From Fibrobacterota bacterium (GTDB lineage: Bacteria; Fibrobacterota; Chitinivibrionia; Chitinivibrionales; Chitinispirillaceae), in assembly GCA_023436145.1 (NCBI GenBank), contig JAEZKP010000075.1:1-64000 (forward strand): a stretch of 64,000 nt of DNA, given 5' to 3'. The stretch's first letter is position 1. Each line of letters starts with the position of its first letter. Positions 63,423-64,000 of this stretch are shown one piece after another. A program made the position numbers and the translations under genes. The notes beneath the pieces are model-generated. The model saw only the letters and a program-made list of their open reading frames with translations. It was not told where the DNA came from and ran no database searches.

Positions 63423-63794
63423 TCAATATAATTTTGACTCTATCTCTTTTAACTTGGCGGAAAGCAGTTCCTTACTGAGTGGCTTTATAAGATAACCCTG
63501 CAGGCCCACCTTAATCGCTTGCAATATATGGCATCGCTCTTGAACAGTTGTAACCATTACCACTGCAATTTTATCTGTTTTTGCATTACTCTTCAGATAT
63601 TTAAGAAAATCTATTCCGGACATTTTTGGCAGATTCCAATCCAGAAGCACCAGATCAAACGCTTCATTATGCACCAGCGGTACAGCTTCTTCAGCTGAAC
63701 CGATAGCTGTAATATCCCTGTACCCAAGATCACGCAATAATTTAAGCATCATAAATCTTAGCGCATTAGAATCATCTATAACCAGTATCTTCAT
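63423..63794 (-). CDS. CheY-like response regulator
   Basis: A 123-residue single receiver domain. All key residues are present: the acid pair in LVIDDSNALR, phospho-Asp in LVLLDWNLPKMSGIDFLKYL (about residue 53), Thr in VVMVTT and Lys in YLIKPLSKE. With no output domain it acts by binding a partner such as a motor switch or kinase. It is transcribed after the partial gene at the window edge. Confidence 0.94.
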   Translation of the reverse strand: MKILVIDDSNALRFMMLKLLRDLGYRDITAIGSAEEAVPLVHNEAFDLVLLDWNLPKMSGIDFLKYLKSNAKTDKIAVVMVTTVQERCHILQAIKVGLQGYLIKPLSKELLSAKLKEIESKLY

Positions 63795-63847
63795 TATTCA
63801 GCCCTGGGAGAATTGTACCAATCAGCTGTCTTTTAGTCAAAGATTTT

Positions 63848-64000
63848 TTAAATACCCTGAACCTTCTCTAACGCATTTCTAAAGATATCGACCACATTTC
63901 GCAGCTCCGATTCTTTATTTCGAACCCGCCACAGACTTATCAATTTATCCAGGAGTTGGTACCCCATCTCAATTAACTCCGTTTTCTTTAAAGGAACATC
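63848..64000 (-). CDS. Partial gene at right edge, C-terminus only
   Basis: The last 50 codons of a gene are seen, ending at TAA (63848-63850). They form a helical, charged segment with KKTELIEMGYQLLDKLISLW and ELRNVVDIFRNALEKVQGI. No family can be given from so little. It precedes the CheY-like gene by 53 bases in the same direction and may be part of its operon. Confidence 0.55.
   Translation of the reverse strand, partial: DVPLKKTELIEMGYQLLDKLISLWRVRNKESELRNVVDIFRNALEKVQGI

Overview
The window comes from a Gram-negative bacterium of moderate to low G+C by eye. It has an outer-membrane beta-barrel protein, several lipoproteins, apolipoprotein N-acyltransferase and a complete contractile type VI secretion (T6SS) tail. 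The mix of T6SS genes of the DUF2169/DUF4150/TIGR02270 kind, a FecR-PKD-SUMF1 lipoprotein, HD-GYP signalling and many PpkA/PEGA-like parts fits a Fibrobacterota/Chitinispirillia-like or other FCB/deltaproteobacteria-like lineage. That placement is inference and weak.

Region 1 (1-16.6 kb, + strand) is a T6SS effector-immunity island built from repeated modules: DUF6484, DUF2169 (adaptor-like), a ketosynthase-fold protein without catalytic residues, a DUF4150 PAAR-like tip protein, a toxin and one or two immunity genes. Three toxin cassettes are visible. They are an AHH nuclease with an Imm11 partner (2.9-4.7 kb), a frameshifted permuted-papain-like toxin with a damaged lipoprotein beta-propeller partner (7.1-8.6 kb), and an AHH-like nuclease with Imm11 and Imm49 partners (12.0-14.3 kb). 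The island shows duplication and decay: a truncated ketosynthase-like copy, two A-tract frameshifts, an immunity-gene fragment, and two MITE-like elements each with a perfect 9-bp target duplication.

Region 2 (16.6-37.3 kb, mostly - strand) is the T6SS core, in transcription order clpV, a beta-helix protein, a transmembrane Ser/Thr kinase, then tssK-tssL-tssA-tssB-tssC-hcp-tssE-tssF-tssG-vgrG and a candidate VgrG-linked effector. A PEGA-domain protein is encoded divergently. TssJ and TssM are not in the window. The hcp gene is bracketed by two long mRNA stem-loops, which may set its expression apart from its neighbours.

Region 3 (37.9-64 kb) is mainly housekeeping and envelope genes. It holds a TIM-barrel protein, lnt with a FecR-PKD-SUMF1 lipoprotein, a FlgM-like small protein, a NifU-like scaffold with DUF116, and ksgA with an outer-membrane protein and two lipoproteins. 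These are followed by an aldo/keto reductase, a sensor kinase whose phospho-acceptor histidine is asparagine, folE, and a PTS enzyme I-like gene translationally coupled to a divergent glycogen phosphorylase. The last genes are tRNA-Ser(GCU), an ADP-ribosylglycohydrolase, an HD-GYP protein, a Nudix hydrolase, a YhcH-family protein and a CheY-like receiver. Both window edges cut a gene.
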